In this document: in pieces, positions 6,933-14,469 of the stretch | How positions within the stretch are numbered: position 1 is the first letter of the stretch | Layout: each line of letters begins with the position of its first letter | Assembly: GCA_035506295.1 (NCBI GenBank) | Contig: DATJPR010000212.1 | Location: 1 to 15,946 of the forward strand | DNA from: DATJPR01 sp035506295 | GTDB lineage: Bacteria; Bacteroidota; Ignavibacteria; UBA10030; UBA6906 | DNA: 15,946 nucleotides | Direction: 5' to 3' | The notes under the pieces: model-generated | Seen by the model: the letters and a program-made list of their open reading frames with translations, nothing else | Database searches by the model: none | What the model was told of the DNA's origin: nothing | Translations under genes and position numbers: made by a program

Positions 6933-8210
6933 ATGAGCGAATCGGACGGAAAGAACCGTGCCGCACTGGTATTGGGCGAGCTCCTCGCCGAGCTGACGCG
7001 TCGAAGACATGTGAGAGATCTTCTTGATCGATCTCTTTCTGACGACGGCCGGGAAGACCTTGTTCGTAAGCTCGCCGATGGGATAGAAGAACATCTGGCG
7101 GCGATCGCTCCACCGCCTGTTGTGGCGAAACCTGCGCCTCCGGTGAAGGAATCGCCTGCTCCGGTCTTCTCTGTTCCCAAAATTCCTTTGCCGATATCCG
7201 ACACTCCGGCGCCGCCTGTCTTCAGCCGTCCGGAGGGTCCGAAAACTCCACCGGTACCACATTCCCCCAGCAGTGCGCCGATCGTGGCCAAAGATCGGAT
7301 CAACCTCGGTGTTCCCGAGCGCACGCAGGCGTCGGAGGAGCAAAAAGTGCCTTCTCGTCATTTTGTGTTGTCGAAGCAAGTCTTCGAAGTCCCGGCAGAG
7401 GGCGCGTTCTACATCCATGGCGTCGCCGGCGTGCCGCATGACGACCAGCCATCGGCCAAGCCCTTTTTGTTGGAGGAAAAGGGGATCGACGGCGAACGGC
7501 TTGCCTTCGGCTGGGACCTCGGCACGATTCGATTCTATCTCAGCCTGATGAGGGACGAAATCGCAGCACTGGGCCGGGGCGGCGTCCTTCTCCTCCCGAA
7601 ACAGGACTCCGTTCGCCTTCGCGGCGTTCACGAGTCGATCGTCAACGACCTCCGCCTGCACGGCAACGTTCTCCCGTTCGCGTTTGGGACGGTGGTCAAA
7701 GGGTGGGAAGAAGCACAGCGGAAGCTTTCGGCTGCGGCGCCGCGTGCGCGGCAGGCCCTGGAGAAGCTTGAGAAAACAAAGCGATGGACGCTGACCGTTT
7801 CCGCGCAAGACAACCGGTTCGCCGATCTGCAGCAGAATCCTACCCTCGAGAAACGGCGTGAATTGGACCGGCACCGATCGAGTTTCACGGCTGCAGCGGG
7901 GATGGGAAGGCACCTGGATGTGCGTGAATTGGAACGGGTGCTGAACAAGCAGAGGAGAGTCGCTGAGGGTATTCACCGCGAGTTGAGCGAAGTCGCGGAC
8001 AAGACGGAAGTGCAGTCGATCGTGTCACTCCAGAGCGGGTCGTCCGAAGGCTGGAAACAGATCCTCCGCGCGACCTACGACATCTCGCCGACCATGGTGT
8101 CGCGCTTCCATCGCATGGTCACGGATATCCAATACGAACACCTTCTCCTCGAACTGATGATCGCTCTGACCGGCGAAATGCCATCGATTTCGCTGGTCGA
8201 ACCGGCGTAG
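6933..8210 (+). CDS. GvpL/GvpF-family protein with helical and proline-rich N-terminus
   Basis: This 425-aa protein has a C-terminal GvpL/GvpF-like domain (about 157-423) and an added N-terminus. Family features are an opening strand FYIHGVAG (159-166), a central His-containing helix leading into VLPFAFGTVV (246-255, the most typical motif), a helical C-terminal half and a closing TGEMPSISLV (413-422) in place of the usual GPWPPYSF-like end. The N-terminus is a short charged helical region (10-58) followed by a Pro/Ala/Val-rich linker (59-140). Classical GvpL and GvpF are about 210-280 aa and help nucleate gas vesicles, but no gvpA or other gvp gene is in the window. The ATG is supported by an AAGGG site and an upstream promoter. 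It is divergent from the ECF sigma gene and convergent with the CPXCG gene after 6 bp. Fold assignment is fairly secure; the role is unknown. Confidence 0.75.
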   Translation: MSESDGKNRAALVLGELLAELTRRRHVRDLLDRSLSDDGREDLVRKLADGIEEHLAAIAPPPVVAKPAPPVKESPAPVFSVPKIPLPISDTPAPPVFSRPEGPKTPPVPHSPSSAPIVAKDRINLGVPERTQASEEQKVPSRHFVLSKQVFEVPAEGAFYIHGVAGVPHDDQPSAKPFLLEEKGIDGERLAFGWDLGTIRFYLSLMRDEIAALGRGGVLLLPKQDSVRLRGVHESIVNDLRLHGNVLPFAFGTVVKGWEEAQRKLSAAAPRARQALEKLEKTKRWTLTVSAQDNRFADLQQNPTLEKRRELDRHRSSFTAAAGMGRHLDVRELERVLNKQRRVAEGIHRELSEVADKTEVQSIVSLQSGSSEGWKQILRATYDISPTMVSRFHRMVTDIQYEHLLLELMIALTGEMPSISLVEPA

Positions 8211-8216
8211 GCGTCA

Positions 8217-8402
8217 TCAGGGGAGTTCGGCGTTCACATCCACCAGCTCCAGATCTTCGTCGATGGTGACGTGCAATTGGTTGGGCCGACAGCAGATCTG
8301 GCAATCTTCGATGAGGTCCTGCACCGTACCTTCCGTCGGATCAACCGTAATCGTGTTGACCTGAAGGCAATAGGCGCAGACGAATGTTGCTTCGAGTTCC
8401 AT
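8217..8402 (-). CDS. CPXCG-motif cysteine-rich small protein
   Basis: This 61-aa cytosolic protein probably binds one metal ion, most likely zinc. Two cysteine pairs are visible: C9-x2-C12 (CAYC) and C34-x2-C37, with an extra C38 (IEDCQICCRPNQLHV, 31-45). The segment TVDPTEGTVQDLIEDCQICCRP (19-40 overall) is the hallmark of the CPXCG family. The family-defining first motif is altered: CPxCG has become CAYCL, losing both the proline and the glycine while keeping both cysteines. An AGGAGGGGG stretch lies about 10-15 bases before the ATG, longer spacing than usual. The gene ends 6 bases from the opposing GvpL/F-like gene and is divergent from hemX. The function of the family is not known. Confidence 0.8.
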   Translation of the reverse strand: MELEATFVCAYCLQVNTITVDPTEGTVQDLIEDCQICCRPNQLHVTIDEDLELVDVNAELP

Positions 8403-8429
8403 CGCCGTTGCTTTCCCCCTCCTGCCGTG

Positions 8430-8458
8430 ACGGTACGAACTCTTCTGATGTTGGTCAA
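8430..8458 (-). promoter_or_regulatory. Weak candidate promoter of the CPXCG gene
   Basis: On the minus strand TTGACC (8458-8453, 5 of 6 to the -35 consensus) is followed after 17 bases by TACCGT (8435-8430, 3 of 6 to the -10 consensus). It would give a leader of about 20 bases. No TAnnTTTG element was found on this strand in the gap. The weak -10 means it could be chance. Confidence 0.25.
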
Positions 8459-8477
8459 GACCCCGATGGATGGGTTC

Positions 8478-8508
8478 TTTCCTGAAGGGAGGGAAATTCG
8501 TATATTTA
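8478..8508 (+). promoter_or_regulatory. Candidate promoter of the haem operon
   Basis: TTTC (8478-8481) and TATATTTA (8501-8508) are separated by 19 bases, one mismatch in each box from the Bacteroidota layout TTTG-N19-TAnnTTTG. TATATT is also 5 of 6 to a standard -10. Transcription would begin near 8515, leaving a leader of about 40 bases that contains AGGAGGGGG. It is the only candidate seen in the 152-bp region between the divergent CPXCG and hemX genes, and the genes that follow are tightly packed, so it may drive the entire hem operon. Confidence 0.45.
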
Positions 8509-8554
8509 ACGATGTGTCGCTTTCGGCAGAATCATCCAGGAGGGGGAATTCTTC

Positions 8555-9394
8555 ATGGACGAAAGCCATATCGTGATGGCAGTTGAGTTCTTTTCCGCGG
8601 CGCTTCCGGTTCTTTACGGCATCCTTGTGGTGATCTACGGACTGTCGTTCTTCAAGCCCGCTTCAAGGACGTCGTCCGTTCGGTCGCCGTTCCTCATCGG
8701 TGTCCTCCTCCTCCACCTTGTGTACCTCGCCCTGAGGGTGCTCGCGTATGACCACCCGCCGATTACGAACGTCTTTGAAGTCATGACCCTGATGGCTGCC
8801 GCGATCACGACGGCCTACATGTACATCGAGTGGCGGACGGCAACCAGCAGCACCGGCGTCTTTATTCTCCTTCTGGCATTCGCGTTCCAAACGGTGTCGT
8901 CGATCTTTATCAGAAGCACCGTGAAAATTCCCGACTACCTTCACAGTCTTGTCCTCGGGTTCCACGTTTCCTCGGCTCTCCTCGGCTACACTGCGATCTC
9001 GTTGTCCGCCGTGTACGGTTTGTTGTACCTGCTGCTGTACCATGAAATCAAGTCTACGCGGTTCGGCGTCATCTACAACAGGCTTCCGAATCTCGAGACC
9101 CTGGAGATCATGAGCCACAAGGCCGAAGTGTTCGGTTTTGCGAGTCTCACGGTGGCCATCAGCATCGGACTTCTCTGGCTTCCCCGCGTGTTCAAGGATT
9201 TCTCCTACTTCGATCCCAAACTGGTCGGCACCATCGGTATCTGGATTCTCTACGCCGTCGGGCTTGGAGCGCGCAGGACCTTCGGATTGCAGGGGAGGAA
9301 GATGATGGTGCTTTCGCTGATTGCGTTCGGCTGCGTCTTCCTTTCGATGACGGTCATCAATTTGTTCCTGAGCGGCTTTCACAGTTTCCACTGA
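8555..9394 (+). CDS. hemX: CcsA/HemX-family membrane protein (HemX-like)
   Basis: This 279-aa polytopic inner-membrane protein has about eight helices (roughly 13-32, 44-62, 73-91, 101-118, 131-163 as one or two, 190-209, 222-240, 249-272). It belongs to the cytochrome c assembly/HemX fold: the HPPITNVFEVMTL segment (67-79) and histidines H67, H130 and H137 fit the family. The tryptophan-rich WWD signature of true haem handlers CcsA/CcmC is degraded: where WxWDPKE is expected the protein reads YFDPKLV (218-224). That and its place before hemA favour HemX, which in Bacillus controls the amount of glutamyl-tRNA reductase. It begins an operon whose next gene is 18 bases away. AGGAGGGGG precedes the ATG by about 9-11 bases. 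A cytochrome c maturation role cannot be excluded. Confidence 0.8.
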   Translation: MDESHIVMAVEFFSAALPVLYGILVVIYGLSFFKPASRTSSVRSPFLIGVLLLHLVYLALRVLAYDHPPITNVFEVMTLMAAAITTAYMYIEWRTATSSTGVFILLLAFAFQTVSSIFIRSTVKIPDYLHSLVLGFHVSSALLGYTAISLSAVYGLLYLLLYHEIKSTRFGVIYNRLPNLETLEIMSHKAEVFGFASLTVAISIGLLWLPRVFKDFSYFDPKLVGTIGIWILYAVGLGARRTFGLQGRKMMVLSLIAFGCVFLSMTVINLFLSGFHSFH

Positions 9395-9412
9395 GAGGGT
9401 CGCACCTGAGAT

Positions 9413-10696
9413 ATGAATCTTCTTTCCATCGGTATTAGCCATCAAACAGCGGGCGTCGAAGTGCGGGAGAGAATGTGGCTCTCCGAGGACGAGATGCGCC
9501 GCGCCGTATCGCTCCTGAAGGAACGGTTCTTCAGCGAAGTCATGCTGGTCTCGACCTGCAACAGGACTGAACTCTACGGTCTGAACGGTACGGCAAGCGT
9601 GGGGCTGGAGGATCTGAAAGAGTTTCTCATCGGCTTCAAGCAGGCCGCCGATCTCGTGAAGCCGGAACATTTCTACGGCTCGACGGCGGAAGACGCGGTG
9701 CGGCATTTGTTCACCGTCGCCACCGGGGCGGATTCGCTCATCGTCGGCGATATCCAGATTCTCAATCAGGTCAAGGAAGCCTTCGGGCTTGCGCGGGAAG
9801 CGAACACTCTTGGGCCGGTGATGCATCGGCTGATGCAGGAGACCCTTCACGTCGCGAAGCGGGCGCGAACGGAAACGGCGATTTGCGAAGGGGCCGTCTC
9901 GGTGAGCTACGCGGCGGTCGAGCTCGCCAGCAAAATCTTCGCCGATCTCTCCAAGAAATCGGCGCTCCTCATCGGCGCAGGAGAAACCGGCGAGCTTACG
10001 ATGAAACATCTCGTCGGGAAGGGGATCGGCAAGATCTTCCTCGCGAACCGGACCCGGGAAAAGGCGGAGGCGCTCACGCACGAGCTGGGAGGAAGCGTCG
10101 TCGACTACGAGAGCCTCGTCGATATGCTGCGGGTCGTCGATATCGTCATTACGTCGGTGAACGCGCCGAGCTATGTTGTGCTCCCGCAGCATGTCCACAA
10201 GGTCATGAAGCAGCGGGGGAACAATCCGCTCTTCCTGATCGACATCGGCGTTCCGCGCAACGTCGACCCTGCGTCGCGGAAAATCGAGAATGTGTTCCTC
10301 TATGACATCGACGCGCTCAGCACGATCGTCGACAGGAACCTCGAGCGAAGAAAATCCGAGATCCCGGCCGTCAGGACGATCGTCGAGGAACAGCTTGCGG
10401 AGTTCGGCCACTGGCTGGAGTCGCTCGCCGTGGGGCCGACGATTCAGGAATTCCGCGCGTCGCTCGAATCCATACGGCAGGAGGAGGTCGACAGGAACAT
10501 CAACCGCTTCAAGCCGGAGGACCGCGAGCTCGTCGACCTCGTCACGCGTCGCATCGTCAACAAGATCCTTCATCTGCCAACGACCATCCTGAAGCAGACC
10601 GGAAAGGACGGAGAGCAGGAGACCGTCGCGCGCGTCAAGGCGCTGCGGGATCTGTTCGGCATCGGGAAGGAAAGGAAGGCCCCCGATGCAGATTGA
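9413..10696 (+). CDS. hemA: Glutamyl-tRNA reductase
   Basis: HemA reduces glutamyl-tRNA(Glu) to glutamate-1-semialdehyde with NADPH, the first committed step of the C5 haem route in the cytosol. At 427 aa it is full length. The catalytic domain carries the nucleophile C49 in STCNRTELY (47-55) and the conserved H98 in VRHLFTVATGADSLIVGD; this last motif ends in GD where many relatives have GE. The NADPH domain has GAGETG at 188-193 and ANRT at 211-214, followed by the long spinal helix and dimerisation domain (about 310-415). Its partner HemL is not in the window. It follows hemX by 18 bases and overlaps hemC by 11. The ribosome-binding site is weak (GAGAGGG about 15 bases upstream), so translation may depend on hemX. 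Confidence 0.97.
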   Translation: MNLLSIGISHQTAGVEVRERMWLSEDEMRRAVSLLKERFFSEVMLVSTCNRTELYGLNGTASVGLEDLKEFLIGFKQAADLVKPEHFYGSTAEDAVRHLFTVATGADSLIVGDIQILNQVKEAFGLAREANTLGPVMHRLMQETLHVAKRARTETAICEGAVSVSYAAVELASKIFADLSKKSALLIGAGETGELTMKHLVGKGIGKIFLANRTREKAEALTHELGGSVVDYESLVDMLRVVDIVITSVNAPSYVVLPQHVHKVMKQRGNNPLFLIDIGVPRNVDPASRKIENVFLYDIDALSTIVDRNLERRKSEIPAVRTIVEEQLAEFGHWLESLAVGPTIQEFRASLESIRQEEVDRNINRFKPEDRELVDLVTRRIVNKILHLPTTILKQTGKDGEQETVARVKALRDLFGIGKERKAPDAD

Positions 10697-11657
10697 GAGC
10701 CTCCGCATCGGCACGCGGGGAAGCGATCTCGCCCTCTGGCAGGCGAATTGGGTCAAGCAGCGGCTTGAGGCCCTGCACCCGGGAATCGCCGTCGCCATCA
10801 CGATCATCAAAACGACCGGCGACCGTGTCCTCGACGCGCCCCTGTCGAAGATCGGGGACAAAGGATTGTTCACCAGGGAGATCGAGAACGCGTTGCTGCG
10901 AGGGGAGATCGATCTCGCCGTGCACAGCCTCAAGGATCTCCCGACGGAACTCCCTTCCGGTTTGCAGATCGGTGCGATTACCGAACGCGAAGATCCGCGC
11001 GATGTCTTTCTCCCCCATCCATCAAATGCCTGCCGGAACCTCCTCGATCAACCGACCGGCGTGACCGTGGCGACCGGAAGCCTCCGGAGGAAATGCCAGC
11101 TCAAGGCGTTGCGGCCGGATGTCCATGTTGTGGATGTCAGGGGAAACCTGTCGACCCGCCTTCGAAAGCTCGACGACTCGGATTGGGCGGGAATGTTGCT
11201 CGCGCGTGCCGGCGTGATCCGTCTTGGCTGGGAGGCCCGGATTGGGGAAATCGTGCCGGCGGATTTGATTCTTCCGGCGGTCGGACAAGGAGCGTTGGCC
11301 ATTGAAATCAAAGAAGGGGATGAGCGCGCGTTGACCGCGGTCGCTCCTTTGGCGAACACGCAGACGACATCCGCCGTTCTGGCGGAACGCAGTCTTCTCC
11401 GGCGGCTCGAAGGCGGATGTCAGGTGCCGATCGGCACCTATGCCCGCATCGACACCGAGAAGGGAATTGAAAGACTGGTAATGGATGCCATGGTCGGATC
11501 GCTCGATGGAGCGCGCGTTGTCCGGGGACACGCTGAAGGAACTGCGTCTGAAGCCGAGTCTCTCGGCCGGTCCCTCGCGGAAACGCTGTTGCGCGATGGA
11601 GCGGACACGATACTGGCCACAATTCGCGGGTCGACCCTCAATGAGCACGGTGCTTAA
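10686..11657 (+). CDS. hemC: Hydroxymethylbilane synthase (porphobilinogen deaminase)
   Basis: HemC joins four porphobilinogen molecules into linear hydroxymethylbilane in the cytosol. It is 323 aa, close to the usual 305-320. Key features are RIGTRGSDLALWQAN at 7-21, the catalytic D84 in AVHSLKDLPTELP (78-90), the cofactor-arginine region GSLRRKCQL (131-139), VRGNLSTRL (151-159) and the dipyrromethane-attachment C245 in RRLEGGCQVPIG. The ATG lies within the hemA end (11-base overlap) and has AAGGAAGG 6 bases upstream. It overlaps hemD by 17 bases. HemB, which makes its substrate, is not in the window. Confidence 0.97.
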   Translation: MQIESLRIGTRGSDLALWQANWVKQRLEALHPGIAVAITIIKTTGDRVLDAPLSKIGDKGLFTREIENALLRGEIDLAVHSLKDLPTELPSGLQIGAITEREDPRDVFLPHPSNACRNLLDQPTGVTVATGSLRRKCQLKALRPDVHVVDVRGNLSTRLRKLDDSDWAGMLLARAGVIRLGWEARIGEIVPADLILPAVGQGALAIEIKEGDERALTAVAPLANTQTTSAVLAERSLLRRLEGGCQVPIGTYARIDTEKGIERLVMDAMVGSLDGARVVRGHAEGTASEAESLGRSLAETLLRDGADTILATIRGSTLNEHGA

Positions 11658-12429
11658 AGGAAAGACCGTCCTCATCACGCGCCGTCTGGAACAGTCGGGC
11701 GATCTGAAAGACGGATTGGAATCGCACGGCGCGCATGTGGTGTTTCTTCCGACGATCGACGTCGTGCCGCCCGACTCGTGGGAAGAATGCGATCGGGCGC
11801 TGGCGCATCTCGATCATTTTGATTTGATCGTTTTCCCCAGCGTGAATGCCGTGACGTTTTTCCTGCACAGGTGTGTCAGTCGGGGGATTTCTCCCGACAC
11901 TCTTGCCCGGAGTGAGCTCGCGGTCGTTGGGAAGCGGACCGGGACGGAGCTCGAGCGGTTGAAACTCGCGCCGCAGCATTTGCCGGAAGAGTATTCCGCG
12001 AGCTCGTTGATCGAACATTTCGCCCGGCTCGGGATCAAGGGGAAAAGGATCCTGCTTCCCAGGGGAAGTCTGAGCAGGGAGGATCTGGCGCACGGATTGT
12101 CGAAACTCGGTGCGACAGTTGTCAGTGTGACCGTGTACCGGACGGTCGCTCCCGACATGTCGGGTGCGGACAAAATCCTGGAAGACCTCTCGCTCGGGAA
12201 GATCGATGTGGTCACCTTCGCCAGCCCGTCGGCGGTGAACAATTTCGCAGGGGCGCTCGGCACGGGCGGCGTCCGTGTTCCCGATGCGCGGTACTGCATC
12301 GCCGTCATCGGGCCCACCACCGCCGAGGCGGTGCGAACGCTCGGCGCCGAGCCGGACATCATCGCGTCGGAGTCCTCCGCCCGTGGACTCACCGAAGCCA
12401 TCGCGTCGTACTATTCGAACAGATCATGA
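11641..12429 (+). CDS. hemD: Uroporphyrinogen-III synthase
   Basis: HemD closes hydroxymethylbilane into uroporphyrinogen III while inverting ring D. From the ATG at 11641 it is 262 aa, normal for the family. HemD sequences diverge strongly; recognisable parts are KTVLITRRLEQSGDL (8-22), FDLIVFPSVNAVTFF (60-74), VTVYRT (163-168), VVTFASPSAVNNF (190-202) and IGPTTAEAVRTLG (223-235), giving the two-lobed fold. An open in-frame extension reaches 11485 but lies entirely inside hemC and is not used. The start has no clear ribosome-binding site and overlaps hemC by 17 bases; a GTG at 11650 is an alternative. The stop overlaps the hemE start (ATGA). Position between hemC and hemE strongly supports the call. 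Confidence 0.93.
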   Translation: MSTVLKGKTVLITRRLEQSGDLKDGLESHGAHVVFLPTIDVVPPDSWEECDRALAHLDHFDLIVFPSVNAVTFFLHRCVSRGISPDTLARSELAVVGKRTGTELERLKLAPQHLPEEYSASSLIEHFARLGIKGKRILLPRGSLSREDLAHGLSKLGATVVSVTVYRTVAPDMSGADKILEDLSLGKIDVVTFASPSAVNNFAGALGTGGVRVPDARYCIAVIGPTTAEAVRTLGAEPDIIASESSARGLTEAIASYYSNRS

Positions 12430-13466
12430 ACGACTTGTTTCTTCGTGCGTGCAAACGACAGGCAGTGAGCCGTACGCCCGTATGGCTGATGCGCCAGGCC
12501 GGGCGGTATCTTCCTGAATACCGCGCCGTCCGCGCGAAGGCGGATTTCCTCACGATGTGCAAGACTCCCGAGCTCGCAGTGGAAGTGACACTGCAGCCCG
12601 TCGATCTCATCGGCGTCGACGCCGCGATCATCTTTTCGGATATCCTCGTTGTGCCTGCGGCCATGGGAATGCCGTTTGAGATGGCGGAGTCGGTTGGCCC
12701 GCGCTTCGCATCCCCGCTGCGGACGCGTGCGGATGTCGAGGCGTTGCAGATCCCCGACCCCGCGCGGAGCCTGCGGTTCGTGCTCGATGCGCTCGAGCTC
12801 GCGAAGCGCTCCCTCGGCGGCAGAGTCCCGCTCATCGGTTTTTCCGGCGCGCCGTGGACGCTTGCCACGTACATGGTTGAGGGACGCGGAAGCAGGGACT
12901 ATCAACACATCAGCAGGATGATGCTGGACGACCCTGAGACGTTCTCGTTGTTGATGGATAAGCTGACACGTGCCGTCCAATTGTATCTCGAAGCGCAGCT
13001 TGCCGCGGGCGCGGATGCGGTGCAGATTTTCGACACGTGGGCGGGCGTCCTTCCGCCCGATCATTTCAGGAAATGGTCGCTGGACCCGATCGAACGCATT
13101 GTCTCCCGGCTCCATCGGGACAATGAGCCGGTAATCGTATTCTGCAAGGGTGCCAACCATTCACTCCGCGAGCTCGCCCAGATCGGTGCGGATGTCGTCA
13201 GCCTCGACTGGACGGTGGACATGGCGATCGCGCGGGAACTGACTGACGACAAAGTCGCGCTGCAGGGAAACCTGAATCCCTCCTATCTCTACGCGTCGCC
13301 GGAACGCATTCGCCGGGAGGTGCGTTCCATTCTTCAGAAATACGGCCCGCACACGGGACATATCTTCAATCTCGGTCACGGCGTGTTCCCTGACGTTCCG
13401 GTGGACAATGTCCGTGCGATGGTCCGCGCGGTCCATGAAGAAAGTCTAGCATTTCACAAAGGATAA
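12426..13466 (+). CDS. hemE: Uroporphyrinogen decarboxylase
   Basis: HemE removes four acetate carboxyls from uroporphyrinogen III to give coproporphyrinogen III. At 346 aa it is full length. The N-terminal signature PVWLMRQAGRYLPEYR (18-33) holds the substrate-binding arginines, the catalytic D72 is in IIFSDILV (68-75), Y149 is in the second signature GFSGAPWTLATYMVEG (138-153), DTWAG is at 203-207 and H318 is in NLGHGV (315-320). The start overlaps hemD by 4 bases (ATGA) and has no separate ribosome-binding site, so it is probably translated by coupling. HemH follows after 10 bases. Confidence 0.98.
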   Translation: MNDLFLRACKRQAVSRTPVWLMRQAGRYLPEYRAVRAKADFLTMCKTPELAVEVTLQPVDLIGVDAAIIFSDILVVPAAMGMPFEMAESVGPRFASPLRTRADVEALQIPDPARSLRFVLDALELAKRSLGGRVPLIGFSGAPWTLATYMVEGRGSRDYQHISRMMLDDPETFSLLMDKLTRAVQLYLEAQLAAGADAVQIFDTWAGVLPPDHFRKWSLDPIERIVSRLHRDNEPVIVFCKGANHSLRELAQIGADVVSLDWTVDMAIARELTDDKVALQGNLNPSYLYASPERIRREVRSILQKYGPHTGHIFNLGHGVFPDVPVDNVRAMVRAVHEESLAFHKG

Positions 13467-13476
13467 AAACAGCACT

Positions 13477-14469
13477 GTGAGCGGCAAACATACAGATTCC
13501 CCCATCGGCGTCGTCCTGCTGCAGCTGGGAGGACCCGATTCCCTGGAAGCCGTCGAACCGTTTCTCTTCAATCTGTTTTGCGATCCGGACATCATCGATC
13601 TTCCTCTCGCGTTTCTTTTCCGGACCGCCCTCGCGCGAATGATCTCTTCGAGGCGTGCGCCCAGGGTGGTGGAATACTATCGGAAAATAGGCGGCCGCTC
13701 CCCGATTTTGCGCCTGACGAACAGGCAGGCACGCGCCCTCGAACGGGAGCTCCGGCCCGAGCTGAACGTCCGCATGTTTGTGGCGATGCGGTACTGGCAT
13801 CCGCTCACCGAGGAAGTTGTGGACGCGGTAAGGCAGGAGGGCATTGAGCAAGTGATCCTTCTTCCTCTCTATCCACAATATTCACGGACCACCACAGGAT
13901 CGAGCTTCAACGAATGGAACCGTGTGATTGATCGGCTCCATGCCGGCAACATCCGGGCGGATCTCGTGCGCGAATACTGCGAACACCCGCTTTATGTCAA
14001 GGCCATTGTCCGCAATATCCGGATCGCGCTGGCGCGGGTGAAGCCAGCCGATCGCGCGAAGGTCCATCTCGTGTTCAGCGCACACGGCACCCCGATGAAA
14101 CTTGTCCGCAGCGGCGATCCGTATCAACAGCAGATCATCCGCACGTATTGGTCGGTGGTGCGCGAGGGGAACTTCGACCTGCCGCATCATCTCTGCTACC
14201 AGAGCAAAGTCGGGCCGCAACGCTGGCTCGAACCAAGTCTTCTCGACACGATCGACCGGCTTGCGTCGGAGCACGTAACCCACGTCATCGTGATACCGAT
14301 CGCATTCGTGTCGGACCACAGTGAAACCCTCTATGAGATCAACATGGAGGTGAAACACCATGCGCACCAAGCCGGCATTCCGTACTACGACATGAGCCCG
14401 GCGCTCAATACGAATCCGTTGTTTATCCGCGCTCTGGCCGACCTGGTGAAGGAGAAAGCGGAACAATGA
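13477..14469 (+). CDS. hemH: Ferrochelatase
   Basis: HemH inserts ferrous iron into the porphyrin ring at the end of haem synthesis. It is 330 aa. Visible motifs are VVLLQLGGPDSLEAVEPFL (12-30), PLYPQYSRTTTGSS (130-143), the catalytic H203 in VFSAHGTP, YQSKVGPQRWLEPS (241-254) and FVSDHSETLYEIN (277-289) with the acidic active-site residue E283. The QSKVGP and SDHxETLYE segments resemble the mitochondrial and proteobacterial protoporphyrin ferrochelatases more than the Bacillus coproporphyrin enzyme. No C-terminal membrane helix or iron-sulfur cysteine cluster is seen. The start is a GTG; an AAAGGA site lies about 13 bases upstream, so initiation may be modest. It overlaps hemG by 4 bases (ATGA). 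Confidence 0.96.
   Translation: MSGKHTDSPIGVVLLQLGGPDSLEAVEPFLFNLFCDPDIIDLPLAFLFRTALARMISSRRAPRVVEYYRKIGGRSPILRLTNRQARALERELRPELNVRMFVAMRYWHPLTEEVVDAVRQEGIEQVILLPLYPQYSRTTTGSSFNEWNRVIDRLHAGNIRADLVREYCEHPLYVKAIVRNIRIALARVKPADRAKVHLVFSAHGTPMKLVRSGDPYQQQIIRTYWSVVREGNFDLPHHLCYQSKVGPQRWLEPSLLDTIDRLASEHVTHVIVIPIAFVSDHSETLYEINMEVKHHAHQAGIPYYDMSPALNTNPLFIRALADLVKEKAEQ

Noticed and set aside
6903..7976. Antisense open frame of 357 codons inside the GvpL/F-like gene
   Set aside because: Arg-rich translation without domain features or a ribosome-binding site; it is a shadow of the sense gene.
8413..8548. Inverted repeat (CAGGAGGGGGAA and its complement, 8537-8548 and 8413-8424) in the divergent gap
   Set aside because: Both copies are the purine-rich ribosome-binding regions of the two divergent genes, so the symmetry follows from gene layout and is not needed as an operator.
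8663..10933. Very long antisense open frame (756 codons) across hemX, hemA and the start of hemC
   Set aside because: Its codon boundaries coincide with those of hemX and hemA, so it stays open only because these genes avoid TTA, CTA and TCA codons, as expected in a GC-rich genome. The translation is rich in Arg, Asp and His with no recognisable domain, while the sense strand encodes clear enzymes.
11485..11640. N-terminal extension of hemD by 52 codons
   Set aside because: It lies entirely within hemC, shows no HemD-like sequence, and the family begins near the ATG at 11641.
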